From JAOAPY01 sp038237475 (GTDB taxonomy: Bacteria; Acidobacteriota; Blastocatellia; Pyrinomonadales; Pyrinomonadaceae), in contig JBBRYS010000006.1 in the NCBI GenBank assembly GCA_038237475.1, positions 186,001 to 250,000 on the forward strand: a DNA stretch of 64,000 nt, in the 5' to 3' direction. A program made the position numbers and the translations under genes. Numbering within the stretch: position 1 is the first letter of the stretch; every line of letters starts with the position of its first letter. The notes under the pieces were generated by a model. The model did not search any database. It saw only the letters and a program-made list of their open reading frames with translations, and was not told where the DNA came from. This document shows, one piece after another, positions 41,972 to 51,936 of this stretch.

Positions 41972-44900
41972 TTAGAACTGGAAGCGAACACCCAACTGAA
42001 CCTGACGCTCGCGGAACAGCGTGCCGCCTGCGGCATTAGTTGTTCCAAAGTTGTTGGTCAAAGTCAGAGTTGGATTTTTATAAGTTCCACCAGTTGCGTA
42101 GAGAGCCGAGTTCACGCCTGTAACCTGCGTACGGTTGAACAGGTTGAATCCTTCTGCCAGAACTTCAAGGGCAGTTGTTTCACCGAACTTGAACCGGCGT
42201 GACAATCGCATGTCGAAGTTAACGATCTTCGGCAAGCGATAGGAGTTGCGCGGCACCAGATTGAACCGGCTTGATCCGCCTGACCCATTTTGTCCGCCAC
42301 CCTGCGTGCCAACGGTAGGCCCTGCAACCACGACACCCGCATTGCTCGTGCAAGGAGTGGGAAGCTGCGTTGCGGCACTGGAACACGCAGTTGGGAAACT
42401 CCCCGAAATTGTAGGAGTGAAAGGGACACCCGAATAGGCCGTGACGATGGGCGAAACTTGCCAACCGTTCAGAACCTTACTCGCTCCGCCGCCAACTTTG
42501 AAGTGGGGCGAGTAGACAGCATTAACAGCTAACTTATTAGGTATATCGAAGTTCGAAATACCTTCTTCGCCGAACGGGTCTTTGGCGTTGAATGGGGTGT
42601 TTGTTGCTGTGAATGTTTGCGAGCCCTGGCCGGTGTCATGTGAACGTGAACGTGTGTAGTTGACCTGAAACTGCAGTCCATTTGTCAGGCGTCGATTGAG
42701 CTGGGCCACAAAGCCGTAGTAGCGACTTGCAACAGTGCTGCGAATCTCCGTCATAGCACCAAACACCGAGGATGGGCGGCTACCGGTAAACAAAGGGATA
42801 GTGTAGGTTTGCCCGGCAAACGGACCGTTGGTGATGGTGTAGCTGGGATTAACAGTAAAGGTGTTCGCTCCCGAAACCACGTTGAAAGGAGCTGAAACCG
42901 GATTTGCCAGATTCTGGTCAACGAATGTCGGTAGATTGCGTCCAAAGCTCATCAGCATCGAGCCGGAGATGACAGTATTGCGAGCAATCTCTCGCTCGAA
43001 GACCAGATCCATTTGATGAATCAACGGCGCCTGGAAGCCCGTTTGGAAGAACTGAATTGCAGAAGTTCCAGCCGGAGCTGAAGTAAGCACATTCGGGAAT
43101 ATCGGACCCGTGGCTTGTGGCGTTGATGTTGCAATCTGACCACCTGCGTTGCCGGTATTCGTCAGGGCGTTCAGGATGGTGGAGTTGATGATCCGGCCGT
43201 AATAAATGCCGTAGCCGCCACGAAGCGAGTTCTTGCTATCACCCGAGATGTCCCAGGCAAAGCCGATGCGCGGACCGATGTTGTTCTTATCCTTCGGGAA
43301 GTTGTTGGTACGTGGTTCGAGAGAGGGTAAAAACGGCTTCGGCAATCTCTCATACTCGTAGCGAACCCCGAGGTTGACCGTCAAGCGAGGAGTGTATCTC
43401 CATTCGTCCTGCAGGAAGATATTGATGTCCTGGGTGGAAAACGCAAACTGAGTTGGGCCAAAGGCTTGCGAGAAGTTACTCGTGTAGCATTTGCCGCGCG
43501 TGCGCGTGCTCGTGGAGCAGGCCACTGCCGCGCCCAGTCCGCCAGTAGTGGTGAAGTTCACATAGTCCACGATGAAGTCATTGATGTTGTTGTAGGAATA
43601 GGCGCCCGCAAATGTTCGCAGGTTGTCCTGTTCGTCGCGCACGTTGTTGAAGTCACCGCCCCACTTAATGGTGTGATTTCCTGCGGTCAAGGTAACTGTG
43701 TCGGCGATTTGCTTACGATTCTCGAAGGGGAACTTGGTCCTTTCGAGGAAGGTTGGTGTGCCGAATTCGATACCGCCCGTGATGAACACGTCAGGAGATC
43801 TGGTGCCCGCGGTGGTCACGCCCGGATACGCGGGCGCGGTTAGCGGCTCACCTGGCAGCGGTGGTTGGCTGAATTCGAATTCATTGTCCCGACCCCACTG
43901 GAAACGCAGTTCGTTAACCATGTTCGCGCCGAAGGTGGAAGACAATCGCAGATTAACGGTATCGACGTCCACAAAGTCATCGCCAAAGCTGCGGCGACCG
44001 AGGGTGTTAGTTGGCTGAGTCTGAATACCCGCCGGTGAATCCCAACGCAGACGATTGTAGCTCGCGGTAAATGTGTGGTTCTGATTAAGGCGCCAATCAA
44101 TCTTCGGCAGGAAGATGCGCTGATTGCCCTTACGGGGCACTGGGCCAGTCAAGCTGGTAAGAAAACCCAGGGCAGAGTTGATCTGAGCATCCGACAGATT
44201 AGTCGTGGCCTTCTTTAACGAGGCCGCGAAAAGGCTGGCGGTACAAGGTTTGTTATTTGGTCCGTCGAGGTCGGTTGCGGACGTGCACTTGTTGACGGTA
44301 TTAAGAAAACCGTCGGTGCTGAAGATACCCAGGCCTGGAAAATTACGACGCTGCTCGTCATAGCTGAAGAAGAAGAAAAGCTTATCTTTCTTGATCGGGC
44401 CGCCGATGGTCCCGCGAATCGTATGACGCACGTCTTCGGGCTTGAAAGCAGATTTCGTACTGGTGCCGTTTGTGGCATTAAAAGTTGAAACAAAGCCCAG
44501 CGGATTGCGGGCGCCCCACTTGTTGTTGCGCTGATAGTAATCGGCAGAACCATGAAACTGGTTGGTGCCGCTCTTGGTCACCGCATTGACTACGCCGCCA
44601 GCCGCGCGTCCGTATTCAGCAGAGTAGTTCGAGGTGTTCACCTGGAACTCACGGACAGCTGACTGGCTCACAGTGTAGCTGAGACGTGTGCGGCCTTTCT
44701 CTTCAGAGAAGAACGCCTGGTTGTTATCGCCGCCATCGATAGTGCTGTTGTTGAGCAGACCGGAGATACCGCGGAAGCTGATGAGACCGAAGTTACCATC
44801 AGGCACCGTGCCGGGATTTAACAAAGCAAAATTCGACCAGCGCGAACCGTTAATCGGAAGATTATTAATCTGTGTTTGATTTACGTTATTAGCAAAATCC

Positions 44901-45301
44901 TGCTGCTGGGTGTTGATAACCGGGGCTTCGCTGGTTATCTCAACCGTGCCGCCCTGGACCGGACCCACCGACAAGTCTGCGTTAATAGAGGTTACGGTTC
45001 CGACCTCAACAATCACCTTCTCCTGTGTGTAGGGACTGAATCCACCGGCGTTGATCGTGACTTTATAGGTGCCGGGTTCAAGGTTCGAAATGCGGAACCG
45101 ACCCTGGTCATCTGTAGTCATCGTATCTTCTTTATTGGTACCGAGATTGCGGACGCTAACCGACGCGCCGGGGACGACTTCCTTGTTAGGATTCGCAACC
45201 ACGCCGCCAATGGCGCCAGTGACGGTGCCCTGGCTAAATCCGATCGTGCACATGGCGAATACCAATAATGCAGCGAAAGAGAACCTTAGAATCTTCGACA
45301 T
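41972..45301 (-). CDS. Oar-like TonB-dependent receptor with N-terminal carboxypeptidase-regulatory domain
   Basis: A 1109-aa outer-membrane protein. A signal peptide (FAALLVFAMCTIGFSQ) precedes a CarboxypepD_reg-like Ig-type domain (about residues 25-115; GVVANPNKEVVPGASVSV, LEPGTYKVTI). A plug domain follows (VINTQQQDFANNVNQTQINN, then NLPINGSRW, ... FQVNTSNYSAEYGRAAGGVV), then a long beta-barrel ending in an aromatic C-terminal strand (RQVQLGVRFQF). This is the Oar/acidobacterial 'TonB-dependent receptor' plan, proposed to import large glycans or peptides with TonB energy. A GGAG site precedes the ATG. No SusD partner is present. Confidence 0.92.
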   Translation of the reverse strand: MSKILRFSFAALLVFAMCTIGFSQGTVTGAIGGVVANPNKEVVPGASVSVRNLGTNKEDTMTTDDQGRFRISNLEPGTYKVTINAGGFSPYTQEKVIVEVGTVTSINADLSVGPVQGGTVEITSEAPVINTQQQDFANNVNQTQINNLPINGSRWSNFALLNPGTVPDGNFGLISFRGISGLLNNSTIDGGDNNQAFFSEEKGRTRLSYTVSQSAVREFQVNTSNYSAEYGRAAGGVVNAVTKSGTNQFHGSADYYQRNNKWGARNPLGFVSTFNATNGTSTKSAFKPEDVRHTIRGTIGGPIKKDKLFFFFSYDEQRRNFPGLGIFSTDGFLNTVNKCTSATDLDGPNNKPCTASLFAASLKKATTNLSDAQINSALGFLTSLTGPVPRKGNQRIFLPKIDWRLNQNHTFTASYNRLRWDSPAGIQTQPTNTLGRRSFGDDFVDVDTVNLRLSSTFGANMVNELRFQWGRDNEFEFSQPPLPGEPLTAPAYPGVTTAGTRSPDVFITGGIEFGTPTFLERTKFPFENRKQIADTVTLTAGNHTIKWGGDFNNVRDEQDNLRTFAGAYSYNNINDFIVDYVNFTTTGGLGAAVACSTSTRTRGKCYTSNFSQAFGPTQFAFSTQDINIFLQDEWRYTPRLTVNLGVRYEYERLPKPFLPSLEPRTNNFPKDKNNIGPRIGFAWDISGDSKNSLRGGYGIYYGRIINSTILNALTNTGNAGGQIATSTPQATGPIFPNVLTSAPAGTSAIQFFQTGFQAPLIHQMDLVFEREIARNTVISGSMLMSFGRNLPTFVDQNLANPVSAPFNVVSGANTFTVNPSYTITNGPFAGQTYTIPLFTGSRPSSVFGAMTEIRSTVASRYYGFVAQLNRRLTNGLQFQVNYTRSRSHDTGQGSQTFTATNTPFNAKDPFGEEGISNFDIPNKLAVNAVYSPHFKVGGGASKVLNGWQVSPIVTAYSGVPFTPTISGSFPTACSSAATQLPTPCTSNAGVVVAGPTVGTQGGGQNGSGGSSRFNLVPRNSYRLPKIVNFDMRLSRRFKFGETTALEVLAEGFNLFNRTQVTGVNSALYATGGTYKNPTLTLTNNFGTTNAAGGTLFRERQVQLGVRFQF

Positions 45302-45769
45302 GTAGGAAACTCCTTAGTCAATCAATGTAGATTGGAAAACGCTGCGCAGTGCGCAGACTATGAGCCGAGTACTTTTGAAAGCAAAATTGTTTTTAGCAAC
45401 TCAGTAGGAAAGAACTAACAAGACCGTCTGCTGCGCTCCCACCTTCTATCATGCTGAGCAGGTTCGCGCAAGCAAAAAACCGGCCTAAAACGCATCAAAA
45501 CAAACCAGTTGCTGGGGCATTAGGCTGCTAAGCGAAATCTAACGCGTTGAAATTCGCAAGATTTGTGCCGCGCTGTCGCAGCCCCTGCGATATTCAGGAT
45601 AACAAGTGTGTTTCTCACACTTAGTACGATTTGATGGCTTCCGAAGCGACGTATCCTTCGTCAAGTTTTTGGATTTATCTATGAGAATCAGAATACCGCC
45701 GCAAAAATCTGCTCTTATCTTGTGTTGAGCAGGGTCTGATTAGCTCTCATTCCTCAACTCGAGTTACCT
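45302..45769. other. Intergenic region upstream of the TonB receptor
   Basis: 468 bp between the thiolase stop and the receptor start, both on the minus strand. No gene is supported. It contains the hairpin CTGCGC/GCGCAG near 45341-45355 in the receptor leader and a 7-5-7 palindrome AAGTGTG-TTTCT-CACACTT at 45604-45622 that could be an operator. I did not find a convincing -35/-10 pair. Confidence 0.5.
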
Positions 45770-46954
45770 TCAGTTGAGTCGCTCAACCACCATGGCGATG
45801 CCCTGCCCGCCTCCGATACAAGCGGTTGCCAAGCCATACCGCCCGGCTCGTCGCCCCAACTCGTGGAGCAAGGTCAATACGATGCGAGTACCGGTTGCTG
45901 CGAGAGGATGACCGAGGGCGATCGCGCCGCCGTTGACATTGGTGCGGGAACGATCGAGTCCGAGTTCCTTTTCCACGGCGAGATATTGCGCTGCAAAAGC
46001 TTCGTTGACTTCAACCAGATCCATATCCGAAAGTTTCAGGCCTGCCTTTTCCAGCGCCAGACGGGTCGCCGGCACTGGACCGATTCCCATTATTTCAGGT
46101 TCGACTCCCGCATAAGCCCAACTGACGATGCGTCCCAGTGGTTTCAGATCGCGGCCCTTGGCGTATTCCTCACCGGCTATGATTAAAGCCGCGGCTCCAT
46201 CGACAATGCCGGAAGCATTACCCGCGGTCACAAAGCCGTCCTTGGCAAAGGCCGGGCGCAATTTGGCAAGTCCTTCCATCGTTGTCTCTGGCCGCATGTG
46301 ATCGTCATGGTCGAACATGACCGTGCTCTTCCTTGACTTAATCTCCACGGGTACGATCTCCTCAGCGAAGACGCCTGCGTCCTGCGCCCGTTTGGCTTCC
46401 TGCTGTGATCGGAGAGCGTAGGTGTCCTGTTCCAGGCGCGAAATCTCATGCTTGCGAGCCAGGTTCTCAGCGGTCCCAGCCATCGGCGTATTGCAGTAAC
46501 TATCGAGCAATGCCACCATCAAACTGTCTTCAAGCTGTCCCTGTCCCAGCGCGAATCCCGAACGCGCACCGCGAATCACATGCGGTGCCTGAGACATCGA
46601 TTCCATGCCACCGACCAGGGCCGTGCGCGCCTCGCCGAGCATGATCATCTGAGCGCCGGAGATGATCGACTGAATGCCGCTGCCGCACAGGCGGTTAACC
46701 GTTAGCGCGGGACGATCGAAAGGCACGCCGGCCTTTAGCGCGACGTGTCGAGCCCCATAGATTGCGTCACCTGAAGTTTGGAGAGCGTTACCCATCACGG
46801 TGTGATCAATGTCAGCGGCTGGGACTCCGGTTGCTTCGAGTGCAGCGCGCGCGGCGATGGACCCCAGATCTATCGCTGAAATATCTTTCAGTGCACCTAC
46901 ATATTCGCCCATGGGTGTGCGCTTGCCACCTAAAATGAAAACATCACTCGACAT
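45770..46954 (-). CDS. Acetyl-CoA C-acyltransferase (thiolase)
   Basis: A 394-aa thiolase of typical length. The acyl-enzyme Cys is C90 in NRLCGSGIQS, the His is in GGAIALGHPLAATGTR, and the second Cys is in TACIGGGQG; EVNEAFAAQ is also present. It catalyses reversible condensation or cleavage of acyl-CoA with acetyl-CoA. Biosynthetic (acetoacetyl-CoA) and degradative (beta-oxidation) roles cannot be separated from sequence alone. There are no other beta-oxidation genes nearby. Confidence 0.93.
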   Translation of the reverse strand: MSSDVFILGGKRTPMGEYVGALKDISAIDLGSIAARAALEATGVPAADIDHTVMGNALQTSGDAIYGARHVALKAGVPFDRPALTVNRLCGSGIQSIISGAQMIMLGEARTALVGGMESMSQAPHVIRGARSGFALGQGQLEDSLMVALLDSYCNTPMAGTAENLARKHEISRLEQDTYALRSQQEAKRAQDAGVFAEEIVPVEIKSRKSTVMFDHDDHMRPETTMEGLAKLRPAFAKDGFVTAGNASGIVDGAAALIIAGEEYAKGRDLKPLGRIVSWAYAGVEPEIMGIGPVPATRLALEKAGLKLSDMDLVEVNEAFAAQYLAVEKELGLDRSRTNVNGGAIALGHPLAATGTRIVLTLLHELGRRAGRYGLATACIGGGQGIAMVVERLN

Positions 46955-47072
46955 ATTGAAACTCCATTCTGATATTGGTGAAATTGGCTTTCATGAGAAA
47001 CAAAAGAGACTAGCAAACAGCTGCGGGTGGGTCAAAAGCGGATGCTAAGGACGTGGGTCGGGCATCGTCGAT

Positions 47073-47957
47073 CTACTCAATGAAGCGATGATGTTCGCGA
47101 TAACGATGCAGCAGTTCCTCAAGGAAGCTTTCGTAAGTGAAAGTTGCACGGTCGTATTCGGGCCGCAACTTGTAGAGCAGTGGCATCGCAACTCGCCAAG
47201 CCATCCATTGCCGTGGCACGTCTTTAAGATCCCAGCGCCGGCGCAGAAATGTCTCGACCACCTGGATCTCGGCCTCGGTTAAGTTATTGACGTTGGCGGT
47301 GAACGGCAACGGGTGAAAGGATCGGCGCAACGCAGGATCGCTGACCGGTGAGCCGAAGACCTGGGCAAATGCCGGTGCTTCGGCTTCTCGCTCGCGGACC
47401 ACCACCGTGCCGGCAACCATGTCGCCGACTCGCTGATCTTTAGTGCTGGCGAAAACTGAGATGAGGCCGATGGAGTAAAACGGCGCCGGCATCATGTCAA
47501 AGTTCCGCAGCAGGTTTCTTACCGCAGCTTCAAAGAATGTTACAGGCCTGCCGTCTTCGCGTATTACCCGCAGCTTCAGCCAACGTTTGCCGGGCGTTTG
47601 ACCATTCCAAAGCCATTCGAAAACAGCAAAATATCCCGAGAGCAGGACAAACAGCACAACCAGAAGAATTGCATAAACCCACTTGGGTGCGCTCGACAAT
47701 TGACCTTCCAGGTCCGCGACATCGGCGATCAGCGTGAACGCAATGATCATCACTGCGATTGTCAGCGCCTGAATAGTATGGTCTATCGCGCAGGCGAGAA
47801 AACGATTGCCAATCGAAGCAAGCGCAAAATGCAGCGCAACGCGCTCAGGCGTTTCGATTACTAGTGTTTCTTCGGTGGCGAGTACTGCGGACATAAGTAC
47901 CAGTTGGCTTTCAGGTGATGCGGCTAGTTCCCGCTTGAAGGCGATAGAGTAGCGCAT
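47073..47957 (-). CDS. RDD-family membrane protein
   Basis: Up to 294 aa; ATG 47957 follows AGGCGG, while the family-typical start could be the ATG at 47894. The RDD domain (about residues 45-190) has GNRFLACAIDHTIQALTIAV with the name-giving Arg-Asp, a second helix (VYAILLVVLFVLLSGYFAVF), GQTPGKRWLKLRVI and KDQRVGDMVAGTVVV. A soluble C-terminal ~100-residue extension (NNLTEAEIQVVETFLRRRWD) is shared with some RDD proteins. Transport or homeostasis roles are suggested for the family, but the function is unknown. It is divergent from proC. Confidence 0.82.
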   Translation of the reverse strand: MRYSIAFKRELAASPESQLVLMSAVLATEETLVIETPERVALHFALASIGNRFLACAIDHTIQALTIAVMIIAFTLIADVADLEGQLSSAPKWVYAILLVVLFVLLSGYFAVFEWLWNGQTPGKRWLKLRVIREDGRPVTFFEAAVRNLLRNFDMMPAPFYSIGLISVFASTKDQRVGDMVAGTVVVREREAEAPAFAQVFGSPVSDPALRRSFHPLPFTANVNNLTEAEIQVVETFLRRRWDLKDVPRQWMAWRVAMPLLYKLRPEYDRATFTYESFLEELLHRYREHHRFIE

Positions 47958-48015
47958 CTAATCCGCCTGCGCTATGCTCCTGAAAAGTAAAGTCAGCAGG
48001 AAAAAGACGAGAACG

Positions 48016-48915
48016 ATGACCCCAGATATTAAAGAGACATCAGAGCCGCTCACCAATCCATTGCAGGACGCGCGCCTGGCCTTTATCGGCTGCGGCGTGA
48101 TGGCTGAGGCCATTATCGCAGGTCTGTTGCGGAAAGAATTGGTCGCGCCCGACCAGATTGTCGGCAGCCACCCACGCGCAGCTCGTCGCGAGGAACTCTA
48201 CACGAAGTATGCAGTGCGCATGTTCGAGAGCAATCGCGAAGCGGCCGTCGCAGCTTATCCAAACGGAACTGAGGCTGCATCACAGATCGCCAATGGCTCA
48301 CTCGTGATTTTGTCCATCAAGCCGCAACGGCTCAGCCGGATCCTGAACGAACTAAAGGGTGCGATTCACCCGGAGCAGTTGGTGGTTTCAATCGTGGCCG
48401 GAGCCCGTTGCGATTCAATCGCCGCTGAGTTGTTGCACCCCGCGATTGTGAGAACAATGCCGAACACGCCTTCACAGATTGGCCAGGGTATGACGGCGTG
48501 GACCGGAACTCCCGCTGTTAGCGAAACACAGGAACGGCAGGTTTGCGCGATGCTCGAAGCGCTGGGCACGGCTCTGCGCGTGGAAAGTGACCGGCAGATC
48601 GACATGGCCACCGCGTTAAGCGCTACCGGTCCTACTTATACTTTCCTGGTGATGGAGGCCCTGATTGACGCGGGGGTACATATGGGGTTTTCGCGTCATG
48701 TGGCACAGGAGCTCGTCCAGCAGACCATGCTCGGGTCAGTGCTGTTCGCTAAGGAATCTCATAAGCATCCGGCTGAACTTCGGAACATGGTGACCTCACC
48801 GGGCGGGACCTCGGCTGAGGCGATCTATCAGATGGAAAAAGGAAGCTTGCGCACTGTTTTATCCAAAGCTGTTTGGGCAGCTTTCCAGCGCGCTGAAGCG
48901 CTCGGGAAAAAGTAA
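48016..48915 (+). CDS. proC: Pyrroline-5-carboxylate reductase
   Basis: About 299 aa from ATG 48016; the frame opens at 47974. The N-terminal Rossmann motif is LAFIGCGVMAEAIIAGLL; VILSIKPQRL, RTMPNTPSQIGQGMTAW and ALSATGPTYTFLVMEALIDAG follow, and the C-terminal signature is MVTSPGGTSAEAI. It reduces pyrroline-5-carboxylate to proline with NAD(P)H. It starts a short plus-strand unit, divergent from the RDD protein gene and convergent with purN. Confidence 0.92.
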   Translation: MTPDIKETSEPLTNPLQDARLAFIGCGVMAEAIIAGLLRKELVAPDQIVGSHPRAARREELYTKYAVRMFESNREAAVAAYPNGTEAASQIANGSLVILSIKPQRLSRILNELKGAIHPEQLVVSIVAGARCDSIAAELLHPAIVRTMPNTPSQIGQGMTAWTGTPAVSETQERQVCAMLEALGTALRVESDRQIDMATALSATGPTYTFLVMEALIDAGVHMGFSRHVAQELVQQTMLGSVLFAKESHKHPAELRNMVTSPGGTSAEAIYQMEKGSLRTVLSKAVWAAFQRAEALGKK

Positions 48916-48975
48916 CACAAGGTGTGAACCAGTCTGCGGTGAATAAAGAGTCACTCTGAAACGCAAGCAGAGAGT

Positions 48976-49602
48976 TTACTTCGTGAGCGCCACACGCCTG
49001 CCCACAATTTCGTAAGCACCACTCACAATCAGTGAGACAGCCTCGGCATAGAGCCGATGTTCTTCGCTCAAAATGCGAGCTGACAAAGCGTCCTCTGTAT
49101 CGCCGTCCAGCACCGGCACAATCCTCTGAGCGATGATGGGACCCCCGTCGAGTGTTTCATCCACAAAGTGAACGGTACAGCCACTCCACTTTACACCGTG
49201 TGAGATGGCTTGCCGTTGCGCACCGAGCCCGGGAAAACATGGCAACAGGCTTGGGTGAATGTTCAAAATGCGATGTCGAAACGCTTCGATGAACTCGGCA
49301 GAGAGCAAACGCAGATAACCGGCGAGGCAGACTAGATCGACTTCGTGCTCTCGCAGGGCCGCAATTGTTTCAGCATCGTGTTCCAGCCGGCTGCGGCCAC
49401 GACGTTCGATTACCAGCGTCTCGATGTCCAGCGCTTTGGCACTTGCCAAGCCGGCGGCATCAGCCTTGTCGCTGATGACAAGCACAACTTCAGCACCAGG
49501 AAGATTACCGTCACGAGCTGCTTTGGCGAGCGCGACCATATTGCTGCCGCGGCCGGAAATTAAAATGGCGAGGCGTTTAGGAGAAGAGGAAGCGATTGTC
49601 AT
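48976..49602 (-). CDS. purN: Phosphoribosylglycinamide formyltransferase 1
   Basis: A 208-aa GAR transformylase with RLAILISGRGSNMVALAKA (phosphate loop), CLAGYLRLLSAEFI, the catalytic NIHPSLLPCFPGL (Asn, His) and HFVDETLDGGPIIAQ (Asp). It transfers formyl from 10-formyl-THF to GAR in purine synthesis. It is the last gene of the leftward purF-MBL-purM-purN operon, 65 bp after purM. Confidence 0.94.
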   Translation of the reverse strand: MTIASSSPKRLAILISGRGSNMVALAKAARDGNLPGAEVVLVISDKADAAGLASAKALDIETLVIERRGRSRLEHDAETIAALREHEVDLVCLAGYLRLLSAEFIEAFRHRILNIHPSLLPCFPGLGAQRQAISHGVKWSGCTVHFVDETLDGGPIIAQRIVPVLDGDTEDALSARILSEEHRLYAEAVSLIVSGAYEIVGRRVALTK

Positions 49603-49667
49603 ACCAAAAAGTATTTCCCGCCCTCAGGAATCTGCTCAGAAAGCCGGGTTGGTGCCGAAGGTTTTGC

Positions 49668-50705
49668 CTAAACTAATTCGACCTTTTGGTTTCCTGAGGT
49701 CACACGTCCGATGGTGTAAAAGGGTTGTGCCTGCTCAGTGAAATGCGCTGTGATCTCCGCCGCATCTCCGGCAGCGCAAACGATCACCATACCCACTCCC
49801 ATGTTGAAGGTCCGATACATCTCAAACTCGGAGACGTCACCTAGTTGCTGTAGCAATTTATAGATTGGCAGAACCGGCCAAGTGTCTTTGCTGATCTTAA
49901 CCGCTGTGCCCGCCGGCAGGATCCGCGGGATGTTGTCGATTAAGCCACCGCCGGTAATATGGACCAGGCCCTTGATCTTCCCGTCATCAAGCAAACCTTC
50001 GAGCGGGCGCAGGTAACTCAAGTGCGGTTGCAGCAGCGCTTCGCCAATTGTCATCTCGATAGCGTCGAGCCTGGTGTTCACGTCGTAGCCGGCCACTTCC
50101 ATGAACAACTTGCGAGCGAGCGAATAGCCGTTCGTGTGCAGACCCACAGAGGGAAGCGCGAGTAGCACGTCACCCGGTTGAATGCGCTTGCCGTCGATGA
50201 TTTTTTCGCGGTCAACGACTCCGACGATAAAGCCTGCAATGTCGTACTCTCCATCAGAATAAAAACCAGGCATCTCGGCTGTCTCGCCGCCCAACAACAC
50301 ACAACCGTTTTCACGACAGCCGTTCGCTACGCCTTCAACGATACCGGCAACAGTTTCCGGAGAGAGCTTTCCGGTGGCGATGTAATCAAGGAAGAACAAT
50401 GGTCGCGCTCCCTGAACTAGTATGTCATTGACGCAATGGTTCACGAGATCGCGGCCGACGGTGTTATTAATGCCGGTCGCGAAAGCGATCTTTAGCTTCG
50501 TACCGACGCCGTCGGCTGAGGCGACCAGGACCGGTTGGGCCAGACTGGGAAAGGCACCGTCGAACATGCCGCCAAAGCTGCCGATCTCCGACAGGGTTCG
50601 CTCGTTAAAGGTGCGTCGAGCCAGTTCCTTAATCTTGTCTGTAGCGCGGGTGGCGGCATCGATATCAACACCTGCGTCGCTGTAAGTTGTAGGTTTGGTA
50701 GTCAA
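49668..50705 (-). CDS. purM: Phosphoribosylformylglycinamidine cyclo-ligase
   Basis: A 345-aa AIR synthetase. It starts TYSDAGVDIDAATRATDKIK and contains VASADGVGTKLKIAFATG, VNDILVQGARPLFFLDYIA, LLGGETAEMPGFY and HITGGGLIDNIPRILP. It catalyses ATP-dependent ring closure of FGAM to AIR. Length and motifs are complete. Confidence 0.95.
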   Translation of the reverse strand: MTTKPTTYSDAGVDIDAATRATDKIKELARRTFNERTLSEIGSFGGMFDGAFPSLAQPVLVASADGVGTKLKIAFATGINNTVGRDLVNHCVNDILVQGARPLFFLDYIATGKLSPETVAGIVEGVANGCRENGCVLLGGETAEMPGFYSDGEYDIAGFIVGVVDREKIIDGKRIQPGDVLLALPSVGLHTNGYSLARKLFMEVAGYDVNTRLDAIEMTIGEALLQPHLSYLRPLEGLLDDGKIKGLVHITGGGLIDNIPRILPAGTAVKISKDTWPVLPIYKLLQQLGDVSEFEMYRTFNMGVGMVIVCAAGDAAEITAHFTEQAQPFYTIGRVTSGNQKVELV

Positions 50706-50733
50706 GGTTGAATTCTCAGAACGCCGTTATCAA

Positions 50734-51921
50734 CTACTTCGGCTTTTCGGTCTTCACTTTCGGTGGTGGTCCAAAGTCGCCGTAAGCGATAAAACCCGCG
50801 CGTGACGAATCGTCCTTCTGCGGCGGTCTCCCGATCCAAAGATCGCTCTTTGCTTCCTTGGCCGTTTTGATTTCGTAGAGCTTGTCACTCTTCGCTTTAC
50901 CGGTTGTCGTAATGGTGATTTCTCCCTGCAAATCAGTGCGATAGAGTTTTACGTTTGCCGCTTGCAAGCGATCCAAAACAGATTGAGCAGGTTGACCATA
51001 ATGGTTCCATTCGCCATCGGAAATGATCGCGACTTCGGGCTTTACGCGCTTCAGCCATGGTTCGGAAGTCGCGTATTTCGATCCGTGATGAGCCACTTTT
51101 AGAATCTTTGCCGAGAGTTCAAGATCTTTGGAGAGCATCCGTTGTTCAGTTTGCTCTTCAGCATCACCGGGCAACAGCATCGAGAAGTCGCCGTAGTCCA
51201 GACGAGCAACCACGGAGTTCGCATTTGGCTCATTGCCGCCTGCCCTCATCTGCTCTTTCGTGAACGAAGGCGGGCTGGGTCCAAGGATCGTCAGGCGCGC
51301 GCCGCCACCGAGGTCGTAATGCTGTCCGACCGTAGCAGTTTCATAGTGCGCGCCGCTTTGTGTAACTGCATCCCGGTAGTCATCGAAAAACTGTGTCGGC
51401 CCTTTCAGTTTTTTAGCGTTGCGCGGCGCGGGTTTGGCCGGGGCTGGTTTCTTGCCCGGGGCCGGCGTGGGTGTGGGACTGGGCCGGCCTGCCGGTTCCA
51501 ATCCATTGTCAATCACATTTAGAACCTTGACGGCTTTTAAGACCGCTGCCGCAGCACCGAGGTGGTCAGGATGAGGATGCGTGCCGACGAAATAATCCAA
51601 CTGCTCGATCTTGTAGCGCTTCAATGCATCAAGCACTACCTTTTCCTTACCGGCGTCGCCGGCATCGATGAGAACCGTTTTGCCGGTTGGAGAAACAATT
51701 AGAATTGAGTCGCCGTTGATTGGGCCTACATCGAGGATATGGACCTGAAGTTCACCACCTGAAGGTTTGGGCGGCTGCGCTTTCCATCTGGGCCAGAAAA
51801 ACTTCCAGCCGACGACTCCGGCGGCGGCAAGCACCACCACCATTACCGCCGCTGCACAGCCACAACCCTTTGATGCTCGACCCACTATTGATTCCTCTTC
51901 CCGACGCCCGCTGTCCGGCAA
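50734..51921 (-). CDS. Membrane-anchored ComEC/Rec2-like metallo-beta-lactamase-fold hydrolase
   Basis: Up to 395 aa from TTG 51921; a GTG at 51885 with AGAGGA eight nt upstream may be the true start. An N-terminal signal anchor (AAAVMVVVLAAAGVVGWKFF) is followed by the MBL fold: VLIDAGDAG, the HxHxDH motif GTHPHPDHLGAAAA, LLPGDAEEQTE and VAHHGSKYATS. A Pro/Lys/Ala-rich insert (about residues 145-168) interrupts the domain. The fold matches the hydrolase part of ComEC DNA-uptake nucleases without its channel. Its place between purF and purM is unusual and suggests only shared transcription. Confidence 0.82.
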   Translation of the reverse strand: MPDSGRREEESIVGRASKGCGCAAAVMVVVLAAAGVVGWKFFWPRWKAQPPKPSGGELQVHILDVGPINGDSILIVSPTGKTVLIDAGDAGKEKVVLDALKRYKIEQLDYFVGTHPHPDHLGAAAAVLKAVKVLNVIDNGLEPAGRPSPTPTPAPGKKPAPAKPAPRNAKKLKGPTQFFDDYRDAVTQSGAHYETATVGQHYDLGGGARLTILGPSPPSFTKEQMRAGGNEPNANSVVARLDYGDFSMLLPGDAEEQTEQRMLSKDLELSAKILKVAHHGSKYATSEPWLKRVKPEVAIISDGEWNHYGQPAQSVLDRLQAANVKLYRTDLQGEITITTTGKAKSDKLYEIKTAKEAKSDLWIGRPPQKDDSSRAGFIAYGDFGPPPKVKTEKPK

Positions 51922-51936
51922 ACCGCCAGACCGAGC

